NCBI GenBank assembly: GCA_045591985.1
Contig: JAZNTV010000030.1
Span: 1-17,319 of the forward strand
Reading direction: 5' to 3'
From: SIG588 sp045591985
GTDB taxonomy: Bacteria > Bacillota > Clostridia > Oscillospirales > Acutalibacteraceae
Length of the DNA stretch: 17,319 bases
Position numbers and translations under genes: made by a program. Positions 8,026 to 14,381 of this stretch are shown here, one piece after another (within the stretch, counting starts at the first letter, position 1; the number at the start of each line of letters is the position of its first letter). Under the pieces are notes generated by a model, which had not been told where the DNA came from, made no database searches, and worked only from the letters and a program-made list of their open reading frames with translations.

Positions 8026-9045
8026 TTAGTTTTGCAAACGGCTCTCAAATCCTGCCGTCCGATATTCCCGGCCGTTGGTATCGACCCACATCACATCCGC
8101 ACCGCATTGTGCCGCAAGCGCCTCGCCCTGTGTACGGTCCGCAAGGAAAAGGCCGGTAGACAACGCATCCGCCAATCCCGAATCGTCACATACGATACTG
8201 ACCGATCGCCATTTTCTGCCCGGCAACAACGTTTGCGGATCGATGATGTGATGGTACGCTGTGTCGTCAACACGATAGGTCCGCTGGTAATCGCCGCTGG
8301 TCACCACACTGCCTTTCGACAAAGCCAGCTTACAAAGATTGTTCTCGGCATCATCGGGATCTTGAATCCCCACGACCCACGGCTGCCCTTCTGCCTTCGG
8401 TCCGGTGGCGCACACATTTCCGCCCACGCTGATAAGCATTCCGGCCGGCGCGTGCTCCGCCGCTTTTTGGGTCGCCCAACCTTTGGCGACCGCACCGACA
8501 TCCAGCCGCGCGTTCGCATCCGCCAGATAGACCGTCCCTGCCGCTTCATCGATAACGAGCGACTCGATATCAGTATGCTCTGCCGCCGCTTTCAACGCCG
8601 CTTCACTCGGAATGGCGGCGCCCGCGGGATCACGCTCGGCATCGGTGCGCGCATCGTGCCACAGTTTCAGCACGCTGCCCATCATAACGTTCACATTCCC
8701 CGCGGTCAATTGATAATAGGTGCGGCAATCTTGCAAGAGCGCAACGATGGCATCGTCCACCCGAACCGGCGCAACACCCGCATGGTCGTTGATCGTTTTG
8801 AGGTTCGGCACCGCATAGTCGTTATAAATATCGAACAACCCATGATACCGTTTCAGATCGTCGTGGATCGCCTGCGCCTCCTTCTCGAAGGCCTCTTTGC
8901 TCTCGGCATACCCCACGACGGTCGTCACCGTATCAAACAATTCGAGAAACGTTGCCGTATACCGTTGCCGACCGCTCGACTGCGGCGCGGTACATCCGCT
9001 GAGTAACAGACAAAGACTCAGCAATACACTCCCGAGTCGTCTCAT
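8026..9045 (-). CDS. apbE: FAD:protein FMN transferase, lipoprotein type (ApbE/FmnB-like)
   Basis: ApbE transfers FMN from FAD onto a Thr/Ser of target flavoproteins outside the membrane. The 339-residue protein begins with a lipoprotein signal and lipobox LLSGC (Cys18), so it is tethered to the outer face of the membrane, like FmnB of Listeria. Family blocks present are FLELFDTV (33-40), LDVGAVAKGWATQKA (181-195), ISVGGNV (205-211), SGDYQRTY (250-257), YHHIIDPQTLLPG (264-276) and DSGLADALSTGLFL (288-301); the acidic and Ser/Thr residues that bind Mg2+ and FAD are in these blocks. The ATG overlaps the stop of the upstream lipoprotein gene (ATGA), which couples them. Within the operon, RnfD and RnfG are its obvious substrates; the upstream repeat lipoprotein is a possible one. 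Confidence 0.94.
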   Translation of the reverse strand: MRRLGSVLLSLCLLLSGCTAPQSSGRQRYTATFLELFDTVTTVVGYAESKEAFEKEAQAIHDDLKRYHGLFDIYNDYAVPNLKTINDHAGVAPVRVDDAIVALLQDCRTYYQLTAGNVNVMMGSVLKLWHDARTDAERDPAGAAIPSEAALKAAAEHTDIESLVIDEAAGTVYLADANARLDVGAVAKGWATQKAAEHAPAGMLISVGGNVCATGPKAEGQPWVVGIQDPDDAENNLCKLALSKGSVVTSGDYQRTYRVDDTAYHHIIDPQTLLPGRKWRSVSIVCDDSGLADALSTGLFLADRTQGEALAAQCGADVMWVDTNGREYRTAGFESRLQN

Positions 9046-10115
9046 TTCATCGCCTTGGCGATCAGCGCCTTAAAGCCGCCGATCGCAATCGTAACAGAAG
9101 AGGACAGATCCGTACCGTCTGCGGGTTGCGTCTTCTCGCCTACCGCAATACCTTCCACTTCCGCAAGGGTCTTGCCCGTCACGTACTGTGCAAACGACGC
9201 CGCCTGCTCATACCATTCCGCCTTTGCGCCGCCCAACGCCACCATGCCGTAATCACTGCCAAGCTCATTCTTTGTCTTGACAGCGGCGGTCAGATCGGTC
9301 GTAATGTTGCCTTCGGCATCAAATGCCACCTTCGCCTGCAACGCATCAATACAGCAAGAAGTGATCGTGTCGCCCTTCTTGGTCAATGCGACAAAATCCG
9401 CATCCAACTGTGCGACACCGGCATTGTCGGCAGATGCCGAAACGCTGTTGCCGATACTCGGCAACGTAGCCAGCACAAGCGTGTCGCCCGCCTGCGCACC
9501 GAGATGTTTCGCATTATTAACAGCCGCTTCGATCGCATAGACATAGCCGGCAAGATAAATGGTTGCGGAGGATTGGAGATCCGTACCGTCCTTCGCCATA
9601 CCCGTCGTCATATCGATGTCGCCGTTTTTCAGCTGTTCCACCGTCTTACCGACGGCATACCGTGCCACAGCGGCGACCTGCTCATGCCATTCCGCTTTGG
9701 CGCCGCCCAATGCCACCATGCCGTAATTGTCGCCGAGTTCGTTCTTGGTTTGGATCGCCGCCGTAAGATCCGAGGTAACCGCACCGTTCCCATCAAACTC
9801 CACCGTCGCGGGAATGCTGTCAATAACACAAGAGACGATCACGCCCTTGTCATCCACCGTAACCGCCGCAAGCGTTACATCGTATTGGGCGGCCCCCTTC
9901 TCCTCTGCCGAAGCCGAAGCGCTGTCTTTGAGACTCACAGAAACCGATAACCCCGTCTTGAGCGCCCCCTCCGCAGGCACCGTCGGAGTCGACGGCTGTG
10001 CAGTGTCACCCGTAGGGCAGTTGCAGTTGCCGATCACGACCGTCGTGCCGGCGCAACCCGACAGCATCGTTGCGACCATTGTCAGGACCAACATAAGAGC
10101 CATACTTCTTTTCAT
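9042..10115 (-). CDS. PplA-like lipoprotein with two FMN_bind-like repeats
   Basis: The ATG at 10115 is chosen because GGAGG lies eight bases upstream; an in-frame start 33 bases earlier would put an un-signal-like extension before the signal peptide. The 357-residue product has a lipoprotein signal with lipobox LSGC (Cys21), a Cys-Asn-Cys (31-33) and a Thr/Pro linker, then two tandem repeats, about 55-203 and 218-357. Each repeat contains TKNELGxxYGMVALGGAKAEW, a Tyr/Val-GKT segment and an end reading DGTDLxSSxTI (176-186 and 333-343). This end aligns with the D-x-x-S-G-A-T flavinylation motif of FMN_bind domains but has Ser for Gly (SSAT, Thr185; SSVT, Thr342). Listeria PplA is also a two-domain flavinylated lipoprotein beside an ApbE. 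The family resemblance and location are strong; whether it carries FMN is open. Confidence 0.8.
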   Translation of the reverse strand: MKRSMALMLVLTMVATMLSGCAGTTVVIGNCNCPTGDTAQPSTPTVPAEGALKTGLSVSVSLKDSASASAEEKGAAQYDVTLAAVTVDDKGVIVSCVIDSIPATVEFDGNGAVTSDLTAAIQTKNELGDNYGMVALGGAKAEWHEQVAAVARYAVGKTVEQLKNGDIDMTTGMAKDGTDLQSSATIYLAGYVYAIEAAVNNAKHLGAQAGDTLVLATLPSIGNSVSASADNAGVAQLDADFVALTKKGDTITSCCIDALQAKVAFDAEGNITTDLTAAVKTKNELGSDYGMVALGGAKAEWYEQAASFAQYVTGKTLAEVEGIAVGEKTQPADGTDLSSSVTIAIGGFKALIAKAMK

Positions 10116-10150
10116 AACCTGTTCCTCCGTTTTGCTGTATTTGTTCATTT

Positions 10151-10654
10151 TTAAGACATGTTAACAGACCTAAGTACGCGCAACACCCCTGCGCAAGCCG
10201 CACCGGTGGCAAACCCGGTAAACAGTGCCACACCCAAAAGATAAGCAAGATACACACCGATGTGTACCGATTGCATCAACAGCATCGCCGCGGCGATCTG
10301 CCCGATATTGTGCGCCGCCGCGCCGAGAATACTGATACCATAGACCGAAAAGAGCGACGATCGTTTGCAAAGTGCCATAACCGCCATCGACAATATACCG
10401 CCTGTCAACGAGAAAAGCAACCCCGTAATACCGCCGAAGAACGACCCCAATACGCAACGCAGAACGACGATCGAAAAGGCCTGCTTCGGCCCCAGCGCAT
10501 ACAGCGCAATAAGGGTTGCGATATTGGCCAATCCCAGTTTAACGCCGGGAAGCGGGATCAACAACGACAACGGGATACCTCGCTCAACATATGAAAGCGC
10601 CAAAGCCAGCGCGACCAGTATCGCGTTTTGAACAAGAATTTTCGTCTTACCCAT
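10151..10654 (-). CDS. Gx-transporter / heptaprenyl diphosphate synthase component I-like membrane protein (EetB-like)
   Basis: This 167-residue protein has about five hydrophobic helices and the hallmark PGVKLGLANIATLIALYALG block (36-55) of the family annotated as Gx transporter or heptaprenyl diphosphate synthase component I (PF07456). As I recall, EetB of the Listeria/Lactiplantibacillus extracellular electron transfer locus belongs to this family and is encoded next to a NusG-II protein, as here. It starts four bases after the stop of the NusG-II gene with a GGTGAGG site overlapping that gene's end. Despite the old name it is an integral membrane protein resembling ECF-transporter substrate subunits, with no enzymatic motif visible. 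A role in moving electrons, quinone or flavin across the membrane is inferred from context. Confidence 0.87.
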   Translation of the reverse strand: MGKTKILVQNAILVALALALSYVERGIPLSLLIPLPGVKLGLANIATLIALYALGPKQAFSIVVLRCVLGSFFGGITGLLFSLTGGILSMAVMALCKRSSLFSVYGISILGAAAHNIGQIAAAMLLMQSVHIGVYLAYLLGVALFTGFATGAACAGVLRVLRSVNMS

Positions 10655-10658
10655 GCCG

Positions 10659-11039
10659 TCACCTCACCACGAAATCCACGTCCGTCTCTTCAGAGAGAAC
10701 GCGAATTTCCAAGCCGTTGGGCAAACAGACGAGAACCCGTCCCGACGAACGGATCGCCCCGCTGTGCACGCAATCGTGTCCGGGACAATCCGACTCAACA
10801 ATAGCAATCTCTCCGTTGCGGACACACACGGTATTGTGATACCGTCCGTCTACGGTAAAGGTTTGCTCCTCAGCAAGATCCACCGTTTTGATGTGTTCAC
10901 CGTCAAGGTGGATTTCCGCCTTTACCGCCGCCGTGTCATCACGCCTGAGGAAACAAAACAGGACCAAAAGAGCCAGCGCCGTTACGATCGCGATCGCGAT
11001 AAGATCGCCTTTTTTAAATTTCAGCACCTCATCCCGCAC
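10659..11039 (-). CDS. NusG domain II-containing membrane protein (EetA-like)
   Basis: This is a 126-residue protein with a lysine-rich start, one helix at about residues 11-31 and an extracellular NusG domain II (about 36-116), matched by VRNGEIAIVESDCPGHDCVH (73-92) and the VCLPNGLEI segment (104-112). Cysteines at 72, 85, 90 and 105 are outside the membrane; the C-x4-C pair is family-typical. It is not the transcription factor NusG: the KOW/NGN parts are missing. The GTG at 11039 follows GGGAGGG by eight bases. Together with the next gene it forms the EetA–EetB pair known from Gram-positive flavin-based electron transfer loci (recalled, not searched). It is the first gene of the operon, about 30 bases after the predicted transcription start. 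Confidence 0.87.
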   Translation of the reverse strand: MRDEVLKFKKGDLIAIAIVTALALLVLFCFLRRDDTAAVKAEIHLDGEHIKTVDLAEEQTFTVDGRYHNTVCVRNGEIAIVESDCPGHDCVHSGAIRSSGRVLVCLPNGLEIRVLSEETDVDFVVR

Positions 11040-11072
11040 CGTCTGTTCCCTCCCCGACTCCGATTACTTAGC

Positions 11073-11101
11073 AGTATACCACACCTATACCTTCTTGTAA
11101 A
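11073..11101 (-). promoter_or_regulatory. Sigma-A promoter of the eight-gene redox operon
   Basis: On the - strand TTTACA (11101-11096) and TATACT (11078-11073) are separated by exactly 17 bases, each one mismatch from consensus. Transcription would begin near 11066, leaving a leader of under 30 bases before the GTG of the NusG-II gene, too short for a riboswitch. An inverted repeat (GTATA-N7-TATAC, 11074-11090) covers the -10 and half the spacer. Confidence 0.82.
11074..11090. promoter_or_regulatory. Candidate operator overlapping the redox operon promoter
   Basis: The sequence GTATACCACACCTATAC is an inverted repeat with five-base arms and a seven-base centre, sitting on the -10 element and spacer. 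A repressor here would block RNA polymerase. The adjacent XRE-type regulator is a candidate binder. Short AT-rich arms can arise by chance, so this is tentative. Confidence 0.35.
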
Positions 11102-11102
11102 G

Positions 11103-11137
11103 AAAAAACCACCCTCCGACCGTACTCTGAGGGTGGT
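11103..11137 (-). terminator. Terminator of the XRE/SOR regulator gene
   Basis: A 9-bp stem (11108-11116 with 11129-11137, core ACCACCCTC/GAGGGTGGT) has a 12-base loop. On the - strand it is followed by a T6 run (11108-11103), so it ends the regulator transcript before the redox operon promoter, whose -35 starts at 11101. The + strand side also has a short T-run, but no + gene precedes it. Confidence 0.85.
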
Positions 11138-11230
11138 AGTTTTTGTTATACTTTGCAAATTTCGGTATTTCTTTTATTCACCTTCCCATGCGTCGTGTTC
11201 CCAAGCGACTTAGACCACGCGGCTGGGTAT

Positions 11231-11815
11231 TTATATTTTTTGTTTCATCAATCCGTGTTTGTTGCAATAGAGGTACAGAAAACCGTTGCCGCGAAAATTC
11301 AGCCGCGTTTCGGCACCCGCTTCGGGATAGAATTTCACAAACTGCACGCGGTCGCAGGTCACGTATGCCACAAAGGAAACGTAATGTTCCTTGGTCATAG
11401 CGTGGTGGACGGTAACAAAGTGTTCATCTTCCACCTTTTCAATCGTGATATGGTGCGCATCGTCGGTCTCTTCTGCTTCAAGGGGAGGCAGGGTAATACC
11501 GTGACAACTGACCACCGCATCCCCCACCGAATGAATCACGTTATGGCAAACGGGGCAAACGTAAAACTTGGAGCGCAAGATGTTGGACGATACGTTTTTG
11601 TTGATGACGGGTTCACCCCTCATCAGTTCCATCACCGACACAGAAAGTGCTTGCGCTAACGGCTCGATCAGACTGATATCGGGCAAGCCCTTGGCGGTCT
11701 CCCATTTGGATACCGCTTTACTGCTCACGCCGAGCAGATCGGCCAGCTCCGTTTGGGTCAGCCCCTTTTTCTCCCGCAAGGTTTTGATGGTGGTACCGGT
11801 TACGTAAGTATCCAT
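11231..11815 (-). CDS. XRE-family regulator fused to a desulfoferrodoxin/superoxide-reductase-like domain
   Basis: The 194-residue protein has two parts. Residues 6-60 are an XRE helix-turn-helix (TLREKKGLTQTELADLLGV, SKAVSKWE, then GLPDISLIEPLA). Residues about 84-192 resemble desulfoferrodoxin. First comes a rubredoxin-like knuckle with Cys87-x2-Cys90 and a lone Cys104 where the family usually has a Cys-Cys pair. Then a superoxide-reductase core follows with His122, His138-x5-His144 (HAMTKEHY) and Cys184-x2-His187 (YCNKHGL). The spacings match the four-His/one-Cys iron site of superoxide reductases; the nearby Glu of the EKH motif is Ala120 here. It probably senses superoxide, peroxide or iron state and controls transcription, or couples detoxification to regulation. 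It has its own promoter and terminator and lies directly upstream of the redox operon. Confidence 0.82.
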   Translation of the reverse strand: MDTYVTGTTIKTLREKKGLTQTELADLLGVSSKAVSKWETAKGLPDISLIEPLAQALSVSVMELMRGEPVINKNVSSNILRSKFYVCPVCHNVIHSVGDAVVSCHGITLPPLEAEETDDAHHITIEKVEDEHFVTVHHAMTKEHYVSFVAYVTCDRVQFVKFYPEAGAETRLNFRGNGFLYLYCNKHGLMKQKI

Positions 11816-11832
11816 ATATATCGCACTCCTTC

Positions 11833-11851
11833 GTGTATCATTATACTACAC
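11833..11851. promoter_or_regulatory. Candidate autoregulatory operator on the XRE/SOR promoter
   Basis: GTGTATCATTATACTACAC is an imperfect palindrome: outer arms GTGTA/TACAC plus inner AT steps match. It is centred on the -10 hexamer (11840-11845) of the regulator's promoter. XRE regulators often repress their own gene from such a site. The evidence is sequence symmetry only. Confidence 0.4.
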
Positions 11852-11868
11852 CGAACCCGATACCACAA
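11840..11868 (-). promoter_or_regulatory. Sigma-A promoter of the XRE/SOR regulator
   Basis: On the - strand TTGTGG (11868-11863) and a perfect TATAAT (11845-11840) are 17 bases apart. The ribosome site AAGGAGT (11831-11825) lies nine bases before the ATG at 11815. Confidence 0.75.
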
Positions 11869-11890
11869 CCTACGCTGCGTTGAAAAGCAC

Positions 11891-12550
11891 TTAACTGTTT
11901 TCAGCAATCCACTTCTTTGACCATACAAACAGATATTGAGACATTGTATCGAAATCAACAGTCCCGCCATTTTTCAAGCACAAGAATGTTTCGACGATTG
12001 CCTTTTCATCAAAGGGAACCACACTCAATAGTTCTTTTTGGGACCTGATGTATTTGCCCGTTTGCTTGAAAGCAATGGCTTGAATCACAAAGGATGCGGA
12101 TTTATACAGTTCTCTTAAAATGTCGTCGTTTTTTTCGTGGAGCATATTGTGCACGCATCCGTGATAGACGTTGCAAGCCCCCGTCTTAATGGCTCTGTTC
12201 ACGGCGGTTTCGTCCACAAGCGCTAACACCTCGTCAAGACTACCCTTGATCGGTGTTGTGTCATAGCAAAACTGAAACAGATCGGACGGCTCCCAATGAA
12301 GCAACTCATCCTTGCCCGAAAGAAAACCGCAAATTAAGTTTCTGTGCGACAAGGTGTCGAGCATTGCACCATACATGTGTATATCGTCGGCAGACAACTC
12401 ATCCAGAATGACAACAACATCAATGTCGCTGGTGACGGTTGCTTCACCGCGCCCGTAACTGCCCTGCAAGCCGACAAACCACACACGATTTCCCAAAGTA
12501 GCATTTAAGGCTTTCAAAAAGCCGTCCATCCAAGTCGTTATTTCTATCAT
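11891..12550 (-). CDS. Stand-alone nucleotidyltransferase-fold protein
   Basis: The 219-residue cytoplasmic protein carries a polymerase-beta-like nucleotidyltransferase signature near its N-terminus: GSYGRGEATVTSDIDVVVI, with Gly30-Ser31 and the metal-binding pair Asp42 and Asp44. The remainder is mostly helical (about 90-215), as in small NTases with a C-terminal helical domain such as aminoglycoside or other small-molecule nucleotidyltransferases. The substrate cannot be read from the sequence; I see no specific aminoglycoside-resistance signature. Its ATG overlaps the stop of the upstream CDP-alcohol phosphatidyltransferase fusion by four bases, so the two are translationally coupled and probably act in one pathway. 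Base composition is more AT-rich than in the redox operon. Confidence 0.82.
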   Translation of the reverse strand: MIEITTWMDGFLKALNATLGNRVWFVGLQGSYGRGEATVTSDIDVVVILDELSADDIHMYGAMLDTLSHRNLICGFLSGKDELLHWEPSDLFQFCYDTTPIKGSLDEVLALVDETAVNRAIKTGACNVYHGCVHNMLHEKNDDILRELYKSASFVIQAIAFKQTGKYIRSQKELLSVVPFDEKAIVETFLCLKNGGTVDFDTMSQYLFVWSKKWIAENS

Positions 12551-13530
12551 TTGTCCCTCCGTCTTTTTAACCGCTTCCCAATAAAGGCGATTTTGTCATG
12601 ATCTTTCTTTTGTCTGACGGTGATTCGGTAGCCGTCCTTTGCGGATGCACGGTAAACCTTTAGATATTGCTCCAAAGAAAGCAATTTAAAGTTAATTCCG
12701 TGATTATCCTGTTGTTCTATGTCAGATAGTCTTATTTTTGCAAATGTTTCTAATTCTTCGATTGCAGCGTAGGAATATGCAATCGTATCTTTTTGAAAAG
12801 TATGCTCGTGTTCATCGAGCATACTATATCCTTCGCCTATCAAAAAACGCTTGAACTCATGCCATCTTTCGGATATAAAGACCTCCGGTATCAAAATGTC
12901 AATATCATCGGCATTCAGAGTTTCATTCGTGATATATTCCAGTCCCAAAGAGCCGTACATCAGCGGAACGATCTCAAACCTATCGTAAAGCAATTTTGCG
13001 TTTTCAAAAAAACAGTGTTTCTTCATAATGAGCTCTTGCCCTTTCCGGGTAAAATAAACTTCTTGCATTGCCGCACCGGTTGCAAGTACACAGATCGTCG
13101 CAACGCTGTAAGTGGTTTCAAGAAAAGTCAGCGTGAGCGGAAAAAGGAACAAGGCGAATCCCGTTATTTTATTGAGCATGCTATGGTTTGATAGGAGTTT
13201 TTTCTTTTTGATAAAGAAAAACACCACAGTCCATATCTTAGTCAGCGCAATGAGCGTGATCCATACCCATAGCCATACAGGCGGGTGTATGCGGGGTAGC
13301 ATCTTTATCCCGCACACGCACAAAAATACAAAGTCGGAGACCGTATCAAGTCTTGCTCCAAACTCACTAACTGTCCCAGTCTTTCTCGCGATTGTTCCGT
13401 CGATCATATCGGTAAGTCCGCAAAAAAGATAGATCATATAAAAAGCAACGGAAAACACGGGAAATGGCAGCAATAAAACACTACCGAGTATACGGCAACT
13501 TGTAAGAATATTGGCAATATACTTCGTCAT
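12547..13530 (-). CDS. CDP-alcohol phosphatidyltransferase fused to a C-terminal nucleotidyltransferase-like domain
   Basis: The ATG at 13530 is chosen because an AGGTGA site precedes it; upstream in-frame starts would run into the promoter. Residues 1-165 are a membrane CDP-alcohol phosphatidyltransferase of about four to five helices, with the complete catalytic motif D41-x2-D44-G45-x2-A48-R49-x8-G58-x3-D62-x3-D66. This family moves a phosphatidyl group from CDP-diacylglycerol to an alcohol. Residues from about 169 form a soluble domain with MYGSLG (191-196) and DDIDIL (208-213), a nucleotidyltransferase-like GS...DxD pattern, and a C-terminal helical part (LSLEQYLKVYRASAKDGYR, 284-302). 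Such a protein could make both an activated head group and the lipid, or modify a lipid-linked sugar; the substrate is unknown. It is coupled to the downstream NTase. Confidence 0.85.
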   Translation of the reverse strand: MTKYIANILTSCRILGSVLLLPFPVFSVAFYMIYLFCGLTDMIDGTIARKTGTVSEFGARLDTVSDFVFLCVCGIKMLPRIHPPVWLWVWITLIALTKIWTVVFFFIKKKKLLSNHSMLNKITGFALFLFPLTLTFLETTYSVATICVLATGAAMQEVYFTRKGQELIMKKHCFFENAKLLYDRFEIVPLMYGSLGLEYITNETLNADDIDILIPEVFISERWHEFKRFLIGEGYSMLDEHEHTFQKDTIAYSYAAIEELETFAKIRLSDIEQQDNHGINFKLLSLEQYLKVYRASAKDGYRITVRQKKDHDKIAFIGKRLKRRRDK

Positions 13531-13563
13531 CTGTTCACCTAAAAATTCTTGATTTACAAACCG

Positions 13564-13592
13564 ATTATACCACAGATACAACCGCTTTTCAA
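13564..13592 (-). promoter_or_regulatory. Sigma-A promoter of the phosphatidyltransferase–NTase pair
   Basis: On the - strand TTGAAA (13592-13587) and TATAAT (13569-13564) are exactly 17 bases apart. The start codon at 13530 is about 30 bases past the expected transcription start. The -35 begins seven bases after the T-run of the tRNA-side terminator. Confidence 0.82.
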
Positions 13593-13599
13593 CGCAAAC

Positions 13600-13626
13600 A
13601 AAAAACACCCACTCAAATTGAGCGGG
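13600..13626 (-). terminator. Terminator downstream of the tRNA-Ala-like gene
   Basis: On the - strand the stem CCCGCTC/GAGTGGG (13626-13620 with 13614-13608, one G-U pair) has an AATTT loop and is followed by TG and a T6 run (13605-13600). The corresponding + strand stem would hold an A-C mismatch and has no T-run, so it is directional. Confidence 0.8.
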
Positions 13627-13651
13627 CAAAAAATAAAACTTGACGAACCGA

Positions 13652-13733
<82 letters not shown>

Positions 13734-13746
13734 GACAAACATAAAC

Positions 13747-13790
13747 AACACCGCTCGCTGAAATCTCTCAGCAAGCGGTGTTTTGTGTTT
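13747..13790 (+). terminator. Terminator-like hairpin next to the tRNA-Ala-like gene
   Basis: The outer 9-bp stem AACACCGCT (13747-13755) pairs with AGCGGTGTT (13774-13782). After one mismatch, GCTG pairs with CAGC around an AAATCTCT loop. It is followed on the + strand by TTTTGTGTTT. No + strand gene precedes it nearby, and on the - strand the flanking T-tract is weaker, so it may be a remnant of lost sequence or an insulator for the + strand genes that start here. Confidence 0.6.
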
Positions 13791-13795
13791 AGACG

Positions 13796-13824
13796 TTGCG
13801 ATTTTTGTCAGGAAATGCTATAAT
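13796..13824 (+). promoter_or_regulatory. Candidate sigma-A promoter of the 13863 membrane protein gene
   Basis: TTGCGA (13796-13801) and a perfect TATAAT (13819-13824) are 17 bases apart, about 40 bases before the ATG. TTGTCA at 13805 is a better -35 hexamer but only eight bases from the -10, so it is not used. Confidence 0.6.
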
Positions 13825-13862
13825 GATAAAAAAGGATAATTAGATGGTAGGATGTGACGTAA

Positions 13863-14381
13863 ATGGCAAAAAAAGATTCCAAAGTAAAAGTTCCTGTTTT
13901 TTCTGAAATAGTCGACAGTAAAATAAACGGATATGCTATCGGCATTAGTTTTTTAGGGATTTCCACCTTTTTGCTCATCAGCAATTCCTACTTCCATTGG
14001 ACCATGTTAACCTACTTTGTTGGTGCCGTTTTCGGTATAATTGGCGTAGCCGGAATAGGAACAGAACTTGATAAAAGCAAAAAAATCAAAGGCATAGGAA
14101 ATCTTGTAATAGGTTTTCTGTTTTTAGGAATCTGGATTGCAACTTTTATTTTATTAAAAAACAACCCCATAACCAATGCAATAAGCTTTCCGGCACTTGT
14201 TGTTGGCGCTTATGGATTTGTGCGAGGCTTACTCGAACTGCTATATTCCGTTTGGATAGAAACAATCACCTCCGAACGCTCGTTCTCGAAAATTGCAAAG
14301 GCGATTTTTGTCCTCATAACACAACTTTGCGGCTTGGCATTAACAATTTTAAATATACTAAAGATATTTGAAATTGTATAG
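13863..14381 (+). CDS. Unrecognised five-helix membrane protein
   Basis: I do not recognise this 172-residue protein. It starts with a lysine-rich cytoplasmic stretch (MAKKDSKVKV), then has hydrophobic helices at about residues 22-41, 47-66, 76-98, 107-128 and 144-168. Loops are short and basic (DKSKKIKG at 70-77, TSERSFSKIAK at 136-146). No enzymatic motif or charged residue within a helix stands out. The start codon follows AGGATG about ten bases upstream, a modest ribosome site. Codon and base use is clearly AT-rich compared with the redox operon, fitting horizontally acquired or accessory DNA. It is followed after about 110 bases by a small broken membrane-protein gene on the same strand. 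Confidence 0.75.
   Translation: MAKKDSKVKVPVFSEIVDSKINGYAIGISFLGISTFLLISNSYFHWTMLTYFVGAVFGIIGVAGIGTELDKSKKIKGIGNLVIGFLFLGIWIATFILLKNNPITNAISFPALVVGAYGFVRGLLELLYSVWIETITSERSFSKIAKAIFVLITQLCGLALTILNILKIFEIV

Noticed and set aside
8032..9006. Long + strand open frame (324 codons) opposite apbE, and similar long frames opposite rnfC (6881-7648, 7353-8159) and the lipoprotein (9126-9950)
   Set aside because: Arg/His/Pro-rich translations without domains or ribosome sites; they are complementary shadows of GC-rich coding sequence with clear family matches on the - strand.
11040..11072. FMN riboswitch in front of the flavin operon
   Set aside because: The leader from the predicted start to the GTG is under 30 bases; no RFN-type conserved blocks are present.
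13747..13790. Hairpin as a CRISPR repeat or transposon end
   Set aside because: Single copy, no spacer series, no matching inverted copy elsewhere in the window; best explained as a terminator-type hairpin.
13805..13824. TTGTCA with TATAAT as a promoter pair
   Set aside because: Spacer is only eight bases; TTGCGA at 13796 gives the correct 17-base spacing.
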